Below, in pieces: positions 26,036 through 34,136 of a stretch of DNA of 34,136 nucleotides (its first letter is position 1; every line of letters starts with the position of its first letter). The position numbers and the translations under genes were made by a program. Source of the stretch: Streptomyces boncukensis. Its GTDB lineage: Bacteria > Actinomycetota > Actinomycetes > Streptomycetales > Streptomycetaceae. The stretch is from the NCBI RefSeq assembly GCF_011045075.1, contig NZ_JAAKZZ010000018.1:1-34136 (forward strand), given 5' to 3'. The notes under the pieces were generated by a model that was not told where the DNA came from, made no database searches, and saw nothing but the letters and a program-made list of their open reading frames with translations.

Positions 26036-26701
26036 TCAGGACGCGCGTGCGGTGACGCCGGTCAGGGCGGTGACCACCGGTTCCAGCGCCCGGCCGATCT
26101 CGTCGCCGACGCTGCGGAAGTACGGGATGGGGGCGCCGTAGGGGTCGTAGATCTCGTCGGCCTCCTGGCTGGGGGCCAGCAGCCAGCCGCGCAGCGCCGC
26201 CGCGGCCTGCACCAGCGCGCGGGCCCGCTCCACCACGTCCTCGGCGGTCCGCGGCGGGGGCAGCGTCGCGGGGTCTATCGCCCGCACCAGCCGGGTGAAC
26301 TCCTTCAGGGTGAAGGTGCGCAGCCCCGCCGAGTGCCCCATGGAGATCACCTGCGCGCGGTGGTCGCGGGTCGCGGTGAGCACCAGATCGGCCCGGATGA
26401 CGTGCTCGTCCAGCAGCTCCCGGCCGCGGAAGCCGTCGGAGTCGGCGCCGTGCTCGCGCAGCACGGCCACCGCGTTCTCCTCCATCGGGGCGCCCTCGTG
26501 CCCCCAGGTTCCGGCGCTCTCCACGACCAGCCCGCCGATGCGCACCCCGCCCAGCCGCGCCGCCAGGGCATGCCGCGTCAGCCGCTCGGTGATCGGCGAG
26601 CGGCAGACGTTGCCGGTGGAGACGTGGAGGATACGGAACGCGCCAGAGGCGCCGCTTATGCCGTCGGCCCCCGCAGCACCACGCCCTTGGGGGGCAGTCA
26701 C
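26036..26701 (-). CDS. Low-molecular-weight protein tyrosine phosphatase-like protein with Ser in place of the nucleophilic Cys
   Basis: A 221-residue protein of the LMW phosphotyrosine phosphatase/arsenate reductase fold. The phosphate loop reads VSTGNVCRSP (27-36). In active enzymes this is VCxGNxCRSP, with the first Cys the nucleophile; here that position is Ser28 (codon TCC), while Cys33 and Arg34 remain. The general-acid Asp is present as Asp186 in DPYGAP. The N-terminal 20 residues are Gly/Ala-rich. The GTG at 26701 is the only usable start before the fold; the frame closes upstream. It lies 52 bp after tsaC. It may be a pseudo-phosphatase, a phosphoprotein binder, or a slow enzyme. Confidence 0.88.
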   Translation of the reverse strand: MTAPQGRGAAGADGISGASGAFRILHVSTGNVCRSPITERLTRHALAARLGGVRIGGLVVESAGTWGHEGAPMEENAVAVLREHGADSDGFRGRELLDEHVIRADLVLTATRDHRAQVISMGHSAGLRTFTLKEFTRLVRAIDPATLPPPRTAEDVVERARALVQAAAALRGWLLAPSQEADEIYDPYGAPIPYFRSVGDEIGRALEPVVTALTGVTARAS

Positions 26702-26753
26702 TGCGCGGAGCCCCCGCTCTGCCGGGGCTCCCGTACCGGCGCTGTGCGGGACG

Positions 26754-27401
26754 TCACGAGGCCACCTCCAGGTCGGGTACGACCTTGCGGAGCTCCTCCT
26801 CGGTGACCGCGCCGGCGCGCAGCAGCCGCGGCACCCGGCGCGTCACATCGACGATGGAGGACGGCACGGAGTCCGGCGTGGGCCCGGCGTCCAGATACAC
26901 GGAGACGGACTCGCCCAGCATCTCCTGCGCCGCGTCGCAGCCCTGCGGCGCGGGATGCCCGGTGAGGTTCGCCGAGGAGACGGCCATCGGCCCGAACTCG
27001 TTCAGCAGCTCGATCGCGACCGGGTGCAGCGGCATCCGCACGGCGACCGTGCCGCCCGTCTCGCCCAGGTCCCAGGTGAGCGACGGCTGGTGCTTGGCGA
27101 CCAGGGTGAGCGCACCCGGCCAGAACGCGTCCACCAGCTCCCAGGCCATCTCGGAGAAGTCGGTGACCAGCCCGTGCAGGGTGTTCGGGGAGCCGATGAG
27201 CACGGGAGAGGGCACACCCCTCCCCCGGCCCTTGGCCTCCAGCAGATCGCCGACCGCGTCCGGGCTGAAGGCGTCGGCACCGATGCCGTAGACGGTGTCC
27301 GTCGGGAGCACGACCAGCTCGCCTCGGCGGACCGCCGAAGCGGCCTCGCGCAGACCGGTCTTGCGGTCGGTCGCGTCGGTGCAGTCGTATCGCCGTGCCA
27401 T
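26754..27401 (-). CDS. tsaC: Threonylcarbamoyl-AMP synthase (Sua5/YrdC/YwlC family)
   Basis: Makes threonylcarbamoyl-AMP from threonine, bicarbonate and ATP, the first step of t6A modification at position 37 of ANN-decoding tRNAs. The 215 residues hold the YrdC-type fold with LVVLPTDTVYGIGADAFS near residue 30-47, KGRGRGVPSPVLIG, the WPGALTLV stretch and AVSSANLTGHPAP. There is no C-terminal Sua5 extension, so it is the short form. The ATG at 27401 has GAGGAGG seven bases upstream. It follows prmC after a 150-bp gap and precedes the phosphatase-like gene. Position after prfA-prmC is usual in many bacteria. Confidence 0.95.
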   Translation of the reverse strand: MARRYDCTDATDRKTGLREAASAVRRGELVVLPTDTVYGIGADAFSPDAVGDLLEAKGRGRGVPSPVLIGSPNTLHGLVTDFSEMAWELVDAFWPGALTLVAKHQPSLTWDLGETGGTVAVRMPLHPVAIELLNEFGPMAVSSANLTGHPAPQGCDAAQEMLGESVSVYLDAGPTPDSVPSSIVDVTRRVPRLLRAGAVTEEELRKVVPDLEVAS

Positions 27402-27490
27402 CGGAATCCTCCTCGAACTGCTGCGGGTGCTCCGCGTTTCCTCAATCGATGGCGTGCTGTCTTGGGGCTGCGGTCAGAGTGCGACCGCGT

Positions 27491-27535
27491 CCGGCCCGCG
27501 GGCCGGGAGGGAAGCCATCCCGTGCTCAGGCACGG
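27491..27535. other. Two hairpins in the prmC-tsaC gap
   Basis: CCGGCCCGCGGGCCGG (27491-27506) is a perfect 16-bp palindrome, and CCGTGC (27520-27525) pairs with GCACGG (27530-27535) around TCAG. Both lie just after the prmC stop in the direction of transcription and may reduce read-through into tsaC. Confidence 0.55.
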
Positions 27536-27551
27536 ACCGGCGGAGCCACGT

Positions 27552-28397
27552 CTACGGCACCTCCCTGCGGGCCGTGGTGAAGCGGGGCCGGTTGTTCAGG
27601 TCCGGGTGGTCCGCGGCGTCGGCCCAGCCGCGGTCCTCCGCGAACACCCACGGGACCTGGCCGCCCTGGGTGTCGGCGTGCTCGACGACGACGATGCCGC
27701 CGGGCCGCAGCAGCCGGTGCGCGGCGCGCTCCAGGCCGCGGATGACGTCCAGGCCGTCCTCGCCGGAGAACAGCGCCAGCTGCGGATCGTGGTCGCGGGC
27801 CTCGGGCGCCACGTACTCCCACTCGGTGAGCGGGATATAGGGCGGGTTGGAGATCACCAGGTCCACCTGCCCGTCCAGCTCCGGGACGGCGGTGAGCGCG
27901 TCCCCGCGGTGCAGGGTGACCCGGGAGCCCTCGACGTTCTTGCGGGCCCAGCCGTAGGCCCCCTCGTCCAGCTCGACCGCGTGCACCCGGGAGCGCGGCA
28001 CCTCCTGCGCGAGGGCCAGCGCGATGGCGCCGGAGCCGGTGCACAGGTCGACGATCAGCGGCTCGACCACGTCCATCGCGCGGACCGCGTCTATCGCCCA
28101 GCCGACCACCGACTCGGTCTCCGGGCGCGGCACGAAGACCCCCGGGCCGACCTGGAGTTCGAGATAGCGGAAGAAGGCGCGCCCGGTGATGTGCTGGAGC
28201 GGCTCGCGGGCCTCGCGGCGGGCGACGGCCTCCCAGTAGCGCGCGTCGAAGTCGGCGTCGGCGACGCGGTGCAGCTCACCGCGGCCCACGCCGTGTACGA
28301 AGGCGGCCAGCTCCTCCGCGTCGAACCGCGGCGAGGGCACGCCCGCGTCGGCCAGCCGCTGTGTGGCCTGCGCCACCTCGGCGAGCAGCACGTTCAT
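27552..28397 (-). CDS. prmC: Peptide chain release factor N5-glutamine methyltransferase
   Basis: Methylates the glutamine of the GGQ motif in release factors 1 and 2, using S-adenosylmethionine. The 281 residues have an N-terminal helical domain that contacts the release factor (about 1-85), the SAM site [15 protein letters not shown] (116-130), acidic [11 protein letters not shown] (141-151), and the catalytic NPPY (184-187) in [11 protein letters not shown]. The ATG at 28397 lies 36 bp after the prfA stop, so the enzyme is encoded next to its substrate. No truncation or unusual residues are seen. Confidence 0.96.
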   Translation of the reverse strand: MNVLLAEVAQATQRLADAGVPSPRFDAEELAAFVHGVGRGELHRVADADFDARYWEAVARREAREPLQHITGRAFFRYLELQVGPGVFVPRPETESVVGWAIDAVRAMDVVEPLIVDLCTGSGAIALALAQEVPRSRVHAVELDEGAYGWARKNVEGSRVTLHRGDALTAVPELDGQVDLVISNPPYIPLTEWEYVAPEARDHDPQLALFSGEDGLDVIRGLERAAHRLLRPGGIVVVEHADTQGGQVPWVFAEDRGWADAADHPDLNNRPRFTTARREVP

Positions 28398-28433
28398 GGG
28401 TCGTCTCTCCCTCTCACCGCTCTCCCGCGCGGT

Positions 28434-29519
<1,086 letters not shown>

Positions 29520-29591
29520 CGTGAGTGTCCCTTTGCATGGAGAGGTGAGCCGCCCTGGTGTGCCGTGCGGTGCCCGCGGAGAAGCACCAAA

Positions 29592-29636
29592 AGCGCCGGC
29601 CGGGCCGCCCGAGCTGGGCGGCCGCGGACCGGCGCT
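29592..29636 (-). terminator. Rho-independent terminator after rpmE
   Basis: AGCGCCGG (29592-29599) pairs with CCGGCGCT (29629-29636), and inside it GGCCGCCC (29603-29610) pairs with GGGCGGCC (29616-29623) around GAGCT. On the minus strand the stem is followed by TTTTGG, so this is a classical intrinsic terminator starting nine bases after the rpmE stop. Confidence 0.92.
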
Positions 29637-29645
29637 GCGGGGTCG

Positions 29646-29873
29646 CTACTTCTTGGCGGCGGTGCCGGCGTTCTTGCCGAAGCGGGCCTCGAAGCGGGCC
29701 ACACGGCCACCGGTGTCGAGGATCTTCTGCTTGCCGGTGTAGAAGGGGTGGCAGGCCGAGCAGATGTCGGCGCGGATCACGCCTTCCGACACGGTGCTAC
29801 GCGTCGTGAACGAGTTTCCGCAGGTGCAGCTCACCTGGGTCTCGGTGTACTCCGGGTGGATGTCGCGCTTCAA
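29646..29873 (-). CDS. rpmE: 50S ribosomal protein bL31, zinc-binding form
   Basis: Ribosomal protein bL31 of the C+ type: Cys16, Cys18, Cys38 and Cys41 form the zinc site (SCTCGNS and ICSACHPF), 75 residues in total. The TTG at 29873 is chosen because AGGAG lies five bases before it and the protein then begins MKRDIHPEY, the normal bL31 start. A GTG at 29879 in frame sits inside that ribosome binding site. In Streptomyces the zinc form is replaced by a zinc-free paralogue under zinc starvation; no such paralogue or Zur site is seen here. The terminator right after the gene makes it an independent unit or the end of the lytR-rpmE segment. Confidence 0.95.
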   Translation of the reverse strand: MKRDIHPEYTETQVSCTCGNSFTTRSTVSEGVIRADICSACHPFYTGKQKILDTGGRVARFEARFGKNAGTAAKK

Positions 29874-29993
29874 GGTCACTCCTAGGTTCGGGAGGGCGCC
29901 GGGTCGGGAGACGGTTTGTCCCCCGTGAACCGGGGCCGACGGTCCAGTTTGCCACTGGTGCCCGCACCCCCCAAAACCGGGGGCCGGGCCCGG

Positions 29994-31211
29994 TTATTCC
30001 GCGGCCCCGGGCGCCGCCCGGTCCGGTGCGGCCGGGCTCTTCGTCCCCTTCGCCGCCGGGCGCTTCGTCCCCTTGACGACCCCGCCGAGGTCCGTCTCGT
30101 CGCCCGCCGTGTCCTTGGTGGCGTCCTCCGGGACGGCCCGGTCCTGCCTCAGCGCCGTCCAGACCTGCCGGGCCTTGCGCTCCATGGGGACCACGCGGTT
30201 CGGGTTGGCCGGGTCGTAGCGCACGGGCAGCGTCGTCATCTGGATGTCGCCGGACTTGATGCCCTGCAGGGTCCTGGCCAGCCCGGCCAGCTCGCCCACC
30301 GAGTCCAGCTCGGAGTCGGTGGTGATGGCCGAGGTGGCGGCGTCGGCCAGGTCGTAGAGCCGCTTGGGGTTGCCGAACAGCCCGACGCTGTTCACCTGGT
30401 CCAGCAGCGCCTTGATGAACGCCTGCTGGAGCTGGATACGGCCCAGGTCGCTGCCGTCGCCCACGGCGTGCCGGGTGCGGACCAGGCCGAGGGACTGCTC
30501 CCCGTCGAGGGTGTGGGTGCCCGCCTTCAGATCGAGGTGGCTGTCCTTGTCCTTGATCGGCTTGTTGGTGGTCATCTTCACCCCGCCGAGGGTGTCGATG
30601 AGCTTCTTGAAGCCGGTGAAGTCGACCTCGATGTAGTGGTCCATCCGCACGCCGGAGAGGGACTCCACGGTCTTGACGGCGCAGGCCGGGCCGCCGACCT
30701 CGTAGGCGGTGTTGAACATGGCGCGCTGCGCGGGGACCTTCGTGCCCTCCGGGGTGGCGCCGGCCTCGCCGTCCGCCTCGCAGCCGGGGCGCTGGACGAG
30801 GGTGTCGCGCGGGATGGAGACGACGCTGGCCCGGTCGTGGTCCTTGTTGACGTGGACGATCATCGCGGTGTCCGAGCGGGAGCCGCCCTCGTCCTTGCCG
30901 TACTTCGCGTTGTCGCCCTCGCGGCTGTCGGAGCCGAGGACCAGGATGTCCAGGGAGCCGCCCGGGATGTCGGCCGGCCGGTCCGTGCCCAGCGCGGCGT
31001 TGATGTCGACGCCGTCGATGTTGCCGTTCAGCTTGAAGTAGACGAAGCCGAGGCTGCCGCCGCCCAGGACGACGGCCGCGCCGACGGTCCAGGCGACGGC
31101 GCGCATCGCGCGCTGCCGGCCGCTGCGCGGCCTGCGGCGGCGGCCGGTGGCGCGTATGCCCCGGGCGCGGCGCTCGTCCGCCGCCGGGCCGTGAGTGCTC
31201 TCGCCCGCCAT
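29994..31211 (-). CDS. LytR-CpsA-Psr family cell-envelope ligase
   Basis: A 405-residue membrane-anchored protein that in this family transfers polyprenyl-linked anionic glycopolymers (teichoic-acid-like chains) to peptidoglycan. A basic cytoplasmic N-terminus (12-37, many Arg) and one transmembrane helix (about 38-59) lead to an extracellular LCP domain (about 90-245). Core motifs: ILVLGSDSREGD, SRSDTAMIVHVNKD, SIPRDT, the DHYIEVDFTGFKKLIDTLGG stretch and RTRHAVGDGSDLGRIQLQQ with the pyrophosphate-binding Arg and Asp. The C-terminal 60 residues are Lys/Ala/Pro-rich. The ATG at 31211 was chosen because upstream sequence is not conserved in character. A short CCCCC/GGGGG hairpin (29968-29983) follows the stop. 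Confidence 0.94.
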   Translation of the reverse strand: MAGESTHGPAADERRARGIRATGRRRRPRSGRQRAMRAVAWTVGAAVVLGGGSLGFVYFKLNGNIDGVDINAALGTDRPADIPGGSLDILVLGSDSREGDNAKYGKDEGGSRSDTAMIVHVNKDHDRASVVSIPRDTLVQRPGCEADGEAGATPEGTKVPAQRAMFNTAYEVGGPACAVKTVESLSGVRMDHYIEVDFTGFKKLIDTLGGVKMTTNKPIKDKDSHLDLKAGTHTLDGEQSLGLVRTRHAVGDGSDLGRIQLQQAFIKALLDQVNSVGLFGNPKRLYDLADAATSAITTDSELDSVGELAGLARTLQGIKSGDIQMTTLPVRYDPANPNRVVPMERKARQVWTALRQDRAVPEDATKDTAGDETDLGGVVKGTKRPAAKGTKSPAAPDRAAPGAAE

Positions 31212-31292
31212 CTCCACTTCCCTTGCCTTGCTGCTCGGCCGTGCTGTCTCGGGTGGGACGTCGTCCCGGCCGGAAGGGTTGCACAGTGCCTG

Positions 31293-31312
31293 GCCACGGT
31301 GTGTGAACCGTG
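31293..31312. promoter_or_regulatory. Perfect inverted repeat upstream of the LytR-type gene
   Basis: CCACGGT (31293-31299) and ACCGTGG (31306-31312) are a perfect 7-bp dyad with the spacer GTGTGA. It lies about 80 bases before the LytR-type start. It may be an operator or a short hairpin; no known regulator site matches with confidence. Confidence 0.45.
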
Positions 31313-31455
31313 GGTTGCGGGTCGGGACCTCCGATTCGGCCGAACACCCCGCGCTATCCCGTTCTACCTGCGACGACGCCACAGCGCCCGGCGACGTGGC
31401 GGAGGTGTCCCGAGGCAACGGTCTGTGGTCAAGCTCTCAACAGCCAGAACACGGC

Positions 31456-31491
31456 GAGGGCCGCCCCACCGCGACGGGTGGGACGGCCCTC
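31456..31491 (-). terminator. Hairpin after rho
   Basis: GAGGGCCG and CCCACC (31456-31470) pair with GGTGGG and CGGCCCTC (31477-31491), a 14-bp stem with one internal mismatch and a 6-base loop. It lies 36 bases after the rho stop in the direction of transcription. No T-run is present. Confidence 0.8.
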
Positions 31492-31526
31492 ACCGGATAA
31501 TCCGACCGGGTGACGCGCCGGACGGG

Positions 31527-33704
31527 TCAGTCCGTGCCGTTGCCGGGCGCCGGCGTCGTCTTCTGGATCTGGAGCAGGAACTCGGCGTTGGACTTCGTCT
31601 GCTTCATCTTGTCCAGCAGCAGCTCGATGGCCTGCTGCTGGTCCAGCGCGTGCAGCACCCGCCGCAGCTTCCAGACGATCTGCAGCTCCTCGCTGGCCAT
31701 GAGGATCTCCTCCTTGCGGGTGCTGGACGCGTCCACGTCCACCGCCGGGAAGATCCGCTTGTCCGAGAGCTTCCGGTCGAGCTTCAGCTCCATGTTGCCG
31801 GTGCCCTTGAACTCCTCGAAGATCACCTCGTCCATCCGGGAACCGGTCTCGACCAGCGCGGTGGCGATGATGGTCAGCGAGCCGCCGTCCTCGATGTTCC
31901 GCGCGGCGCCGAAGAACCGCTTCGGGGGGTAGAGCGCGGTGGAGTCCACACCGCCGGACAGGATGCGCCCGGAGGCCGGGGCCGCCAGGTTGTAGGCGCG
32001 GCCCAGCCGGGTGATCGAGTCCAGCAGCACGACCACGTCGTGGCCCAGCTCCACCAGCCGCTTGGCCCGCTCGATGGCCAGCTCGGCGACCGTGGTGTGG
32101 TCCTCGGCGGGGCGGTCGAAGGTCGAGGAGATGACCTCGCCCTTCACCGACCGCTGCATGTCGGTGACCTCCTCCGGACGCTCGTCGACGAGGACGACCA
32201 TCAGGTGGCACTCGGGGTTGTTGTGCGTGATCGCGTTGGCGACCGCCTGCATGATCATGGTCTTGCCGGTCTTCGGCGGAGCCACGATCAGACCGCGCTG
32301 GCCCTTGCCGATCGGCGTGACCAGATCGATGATCCGGGTGGTCAGCGCGCCCGGCTCGGTCTCCAGCCGCAGCCGCTCCTGCGGGTAGAGCGGGGTGAGC
32401 TTGGTGAACTCCGGCCGCTGCCGGCCGCCCTCCGGGGCCATCCCGTTGACCGAGTCCAGCCGCACCAGCGCGTTGAACTTCTCGCGCCGCTCGCCCTCGC
32501 GCGGCTGCCGCACCGCGCCGGTGACGTGGTCGCCCTTGCGCAGCCCGTTCTTGCGGACCTGCGCCAGCGAGACGTACACGTCGTTCGGGCCCGGCAGATA
32601 GCCGGAGGTGCGGACGAACGCGTAGTTGTCCAGGATGTCCAGGATGCCGGCGACCGGGATCAGGACGTCGTCCTCGGCGATCTGCGGCTCGGCCCCGAAG
32701 TCGTCCCGGCCCCGCCGTCCGCGGCGGTCCCGGTAGCGGCCCCGGCGGCCGCGGCGACCGCCGCCGTCGTCGTCGAAGTCGTCCCGGCGGCCCCCGCCGC
32801 CCTGGTTCTGGCCCTGGCCCTGGCTCGGGCCCTGACCCTGGCCTTGGCCCTGACCCTGGCTCTGGCCCTGGCCCTGGCCCTGCTGGCCACCGCCGTCGCC
32901 GTTCTTGTTCCGGTTGCGGTCCCGGTCGCGCTGCCGCTTGGACTGGCGGTCCTGCTGCTTGCCGCCGTCCTGCGCCTGCCCCTGGCCCTGCCCCTGGCCC
33001 GGTGCGCCCTTGGCGGCCGGGGCTGCGTCCTTGCCGTCCCTGCCGTCCCTGGTGTCCTTGCCGTCCCTGGTGTCCCTGGCCTGGCCGGGCTCCTGCCGGG
33101 GCGCCGCGTCCGTACGGCCCTCCGCCGCCTCGGCCGCCTCGGCGGGCCGGCCGCGGCGGGTGCGGCCGCCCTCGGCGGGACGCTCCTCGCCCTCGTGCTG
33201 CCCGGGGATCTCGATCTGCTGCTGGGCCGCCTCGGCCGCCGCCTCGGCCCGCTCGCCGGTGCGCGCCCGGGAGGTGGTGCGGCGCTTCGGCTTCGGCTCG
33301 GTGCCGTCCGCGGCGTCCGCGGCCTCGCTGGTCTTGGACTCCTTGGCGTCCTTGCTGGTGGCGGACGCCTTGGTGTCCTTGCTGTCCTTGCTGTCCTTGG
33401 CTGACTTGCTGCCGGCGGCGGCCGGGGCGTCGGCGGACTGCGCCGAACTCCCGCTCGCCTGCCGCTCCTTGATGACCTCGATCAACTGGCTCTTGCGCAT
33501 CCGCGCGGTGCCCTTGATCCCGAGGCTGGAGGCGACCTGCTGGAGTTCGGCCAGAACCATGCCCTCAAGCCCCGTACCGGAGCGCCGACGCCTGGGTGCG
33601 GCACCGGTGGCAGGCGAGGCGGAAGCGTCCGTTGCAGCAGGCGCCGCGGCACCGTCGGCTGCGGTATCGGCGTTCACGCCCATCAGATCGGTGGTGTCGC
33701 TCAC
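31527..33704 (-). CDS. rho: Transcription termination factor Rho with long disordered insert
   Basis: Hexameric RNA helicase that ends transcription at unstructured C-rich RNA, 725 residues against about 420 in E. coli. The N-terminal helix bundle (about 45-82, [18 protein letters not shown]) is followed by a 250-residue insert (about 85-340) with Ser-Lys-Asp repeats, Arg-Asp-Gly repeats, a Gly-Gln repeat tract and an Arg/Gly-rich end. The cold-shock-like RNA-binding domain then has [19 protein letters not shown] (361-379), and the ATPase core has P-loop APPKTGKT (475-482), DERPEEVTD (507-515) and [13 protein letters not shown] (560-572). Such inserts are typical of actinobacterial Rho and bind RNA. 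The GTG at 33704 has AAGGA seven bases upstream. Confidence 0.97.
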   Translation of the reverse strand: MSDTTDLMGVNADTAADGAAAPAATDASASPATGAAPRRRRSGTGLEGMVLAELQQVASSLGIKGTARMRKSQLIEVIKERQASGSSAQSADAPAAAGSKSAKDSKDSKDTKASATSKDAKESKTSEAADAADGTEPKPKRRTTSRARTGERAEAAAEAAQQQIEIPGQHEGEERPAEGGRTRRGRPAEAAEAAEGRTDAAPRQEPGQARDTRDGKDTRDGRDGKDAAPAAKGAPGQGQGQGQAQDGGKQQDRQSKRQRDRDRNRNKNGDGGGQQGQGQGQSQGQGQGQGQGPSQGQGQNQGGGGRRDDFDDDGGGRRGRRGRYRDRRGRRGRDDFGAEPQIAEDDVLIPVAGILDILDNYAFVRTSGYLPGPNDVYVSLAQVRKNGLRKGDHVTGAVRQPREGERREKFNALVRLDSVNGMAPEGGRQRPEFTKLTPLYPQERLRLETEPGALTTRIIDLVTPIGKGQRGLIVAPPKTGKTMIMQAVANAITHNNPECHLMVVLVDERPEEVTDMQRSVKGEVISSTFDRPAEDHTTVAELAIERAKRLVELGHDVVVLLDSITRLGRAYNLAAPASGRILSGGVDSTALYPPKRFFGAARNIEDGGSLTIIATALVETGSRMDEVIFEEFKGTGNMELKLDRKLSDKRIFPAVDVDASSTRKEEILMASEELQIVWKLRRVLHALDQQQAIELLLDKMKQTKSNAEFLLQIQKTTPAPGNGTD
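32809..32885. repeat. CCTGGC-type degenerate repeat in rho
   Basis: About 77 bases of repeating 6-base units (CCCTGG, CCTTGG, CCCTGA and variants) on the plus strand, coding the Gly-Gln repeat tract (about residues 274-299) of the Rho insert on the minus strand. Similar shorter tracts occur at 32972-33000, 33035-33075 and 33340-33405, coding other low-complexity parts of the same insert. Confidence 0.8.
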
Positions 33705-34136
33705 GAAGGGTCCTTCCCTGGAGCGGACGTCGGCCAGTCTGGCTCGGCGACCGGTTGTGCTGTCCGGCTGGAGTCCCGTGCTCGCGGACCCGACCGGGGC
33801 GGTGGTCCCGCCTGGATGTACGGCGGGGAGATCAGTACGTGGGTTCGGCGTGAAGCGTAGACAGGGGTGTCTTTCACGTCGGCTCCGGAGCATGCTCTGC
33901 GCTGCCCGGTAGCGTGGCAGGCAGTGTGGGAAGCTCCTGGAGGAAGAGGTGGCCCCTACTGGTCCTACCAGGGGAACACACAAGCACCGCACTCTTCGAG
34001 CCGCCACGGTTTCGTACGCGGGACCCACGAGACTGCGAGTGCAGACTTGAGGTTAACACTACCGGATCCAACAAACATTCCCCCTCTCGAAGACCGGCAA
34101 TCGACTCACTGGGGCGCGCGGCCGCCCGCCCCCTCC
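33705..34136. other. Long leader region upstream of rho
   Basis: This 432-base stretch to the window edge contains the rho ribosome binding site and a sigma-R-like promoter motif about 350 bases upstream of the start. I see no convincing gene inside it. A TGA at 34108-34106 on the minus strand might be the end of an upstream gene (last residues EGAGGRAPQ), since a homoserine kinase gene often precedes rho in Streptomyces, but nine codons cannot show this. Confidence 0.6.
34055..34082 (-). promoter_or_regulatory. Candidate sigma-R-type promoter for rho
   Basis: On the minus strand GGGAAT (34082-34077) and GTT (34057-34055) are spaced by 19 bases, matching the S. coelicolor sigma-R consensus GGGAAT-N18/19-GTT of the thiol stress response. 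It would give a leader of about 340 bases before the rho GTG. Both elements are short, so chance is possible. Confidence 0.4.

Larger units (their letters stand above)
31212..31526. other. Gene-free gap between rho and the LytR-type gene
   Basis: The 315 bases between the rho stop and the LytR-type start hold a terminator-like hairpin (31456-31491) and a 20-bp dyad (31293-31312). No coding frame here has convincing composition or a ribosome binding site. A promoter for the LytR-type gene is expected here, but none with clear consensus elements is visible. Confidence 0.7.

Noticed and set aside
32809..32885. Repetitive tract considered as a CRISPR or satellite array
   Set aside because: Units are about 6 bases, degenerate, in frame within rho and code Gly-Gln; there are no spacers.
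29916..33404. A 1162-codon open frame on the plus strand opposite rho and the LytR-type gene
   Set aside because: Same antisense effect; the repetitive Ala/Leu/Val part simply mirrors the Gly-Gln repeat of Rho.
33874..34074. 66-codon frame in the rho leader, considered as a leader peptide
   Set aside because: No ribosome binding site, composition no different from random frames here, and no regulatory codon run.
34106..34136. Possible last nine codons and stop of an upstream minus-strand gene
   Set aside because: Too short to separate from chance; only gene order in other Streptomyces suggests it.

Overview
The window is chromosomal DNA from a Streptomyces-type actinomycete. It is very GC-rich, uses GTG and TTG starts, and carries a conserved block reading rho, LytR-type gene, rpmE, prfA, prmC, tsaC, LMW-PTP-like gene, WecA-like gene and atpIBEFHAGDC, followed by a DUF2550 gene. 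A CBM2-FnIII-GH18 chitinase sits beside its own two-component system, as around chiC of S. coelicolor. Species cannot be assigned from the sequence alone.

Layout. 1-892: the start of an unidentified acidic protein that runs off the left edge, and a STAS-domain anti-anti-sigma factor, both on the minus strand. 893-2518: a 3-hydroxybutyryl-CoA dehydrogenase and a TetR regulator. 2601-4153: a Drr-type two-gene ABC exporter divergent from the TetR gene, with an AT-rich dyad between them. 4176-4748: a PduO-type cobalamin adenosyltransferase, closed by a bidirectional hairpin. 4786-6947: an XRE-cupin regulator, an AAC(3)-family acetyltransferase and a five-helix membrane protein. 7168-11331: a small membrane protein, a histidine kinase and response regulator (ChiS/ChiR-like) and the secreted chitinase ChiC. 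The chiC promoter carries two DasR-type sites, one of which fills the -35/-10 spacer. 11457-15711: an O6-methylguanine methyltransferase, then a three-gene CoA-transferase/MaoC hydratase/CitE lyase operon divergent from a LysR regulator.

15814-34136 is the conserved housekeeping region, all on the minus strand. Its transcription order is rho, lytR-type gene, rpmE, prfA, prmC, tsaC, LMW-PTP-like gene, WecA-like gene, the nine-gene ATP synthase operon, and the DUF2550 gene. A Rex-type redox operator lies upstream of atpI, and a large two-part hairpin closes the atp operon after atpC.

The most interesting accessory system is the operon at 11954-14723 with its LysR gene at 14836-15711. Gene content and orientation match the Gram-negative itaconate degradation module (itaconate CoA-transferase, itaconyl-CoA hydratase, citramalyl-CoA lyase, with a divergent LysR-type itaconate sensor). 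I infer a Streptomyces itaconate or related C5-dicarboxylate pathway yielding acetyl-CoA and pyruvate. Other points worth checking are the phosphatase-like protein whose nucleophilic Cys position is Ser, a dispersed intergenic repeat present twice, and repeat and hairpin structure inside the atp operon.
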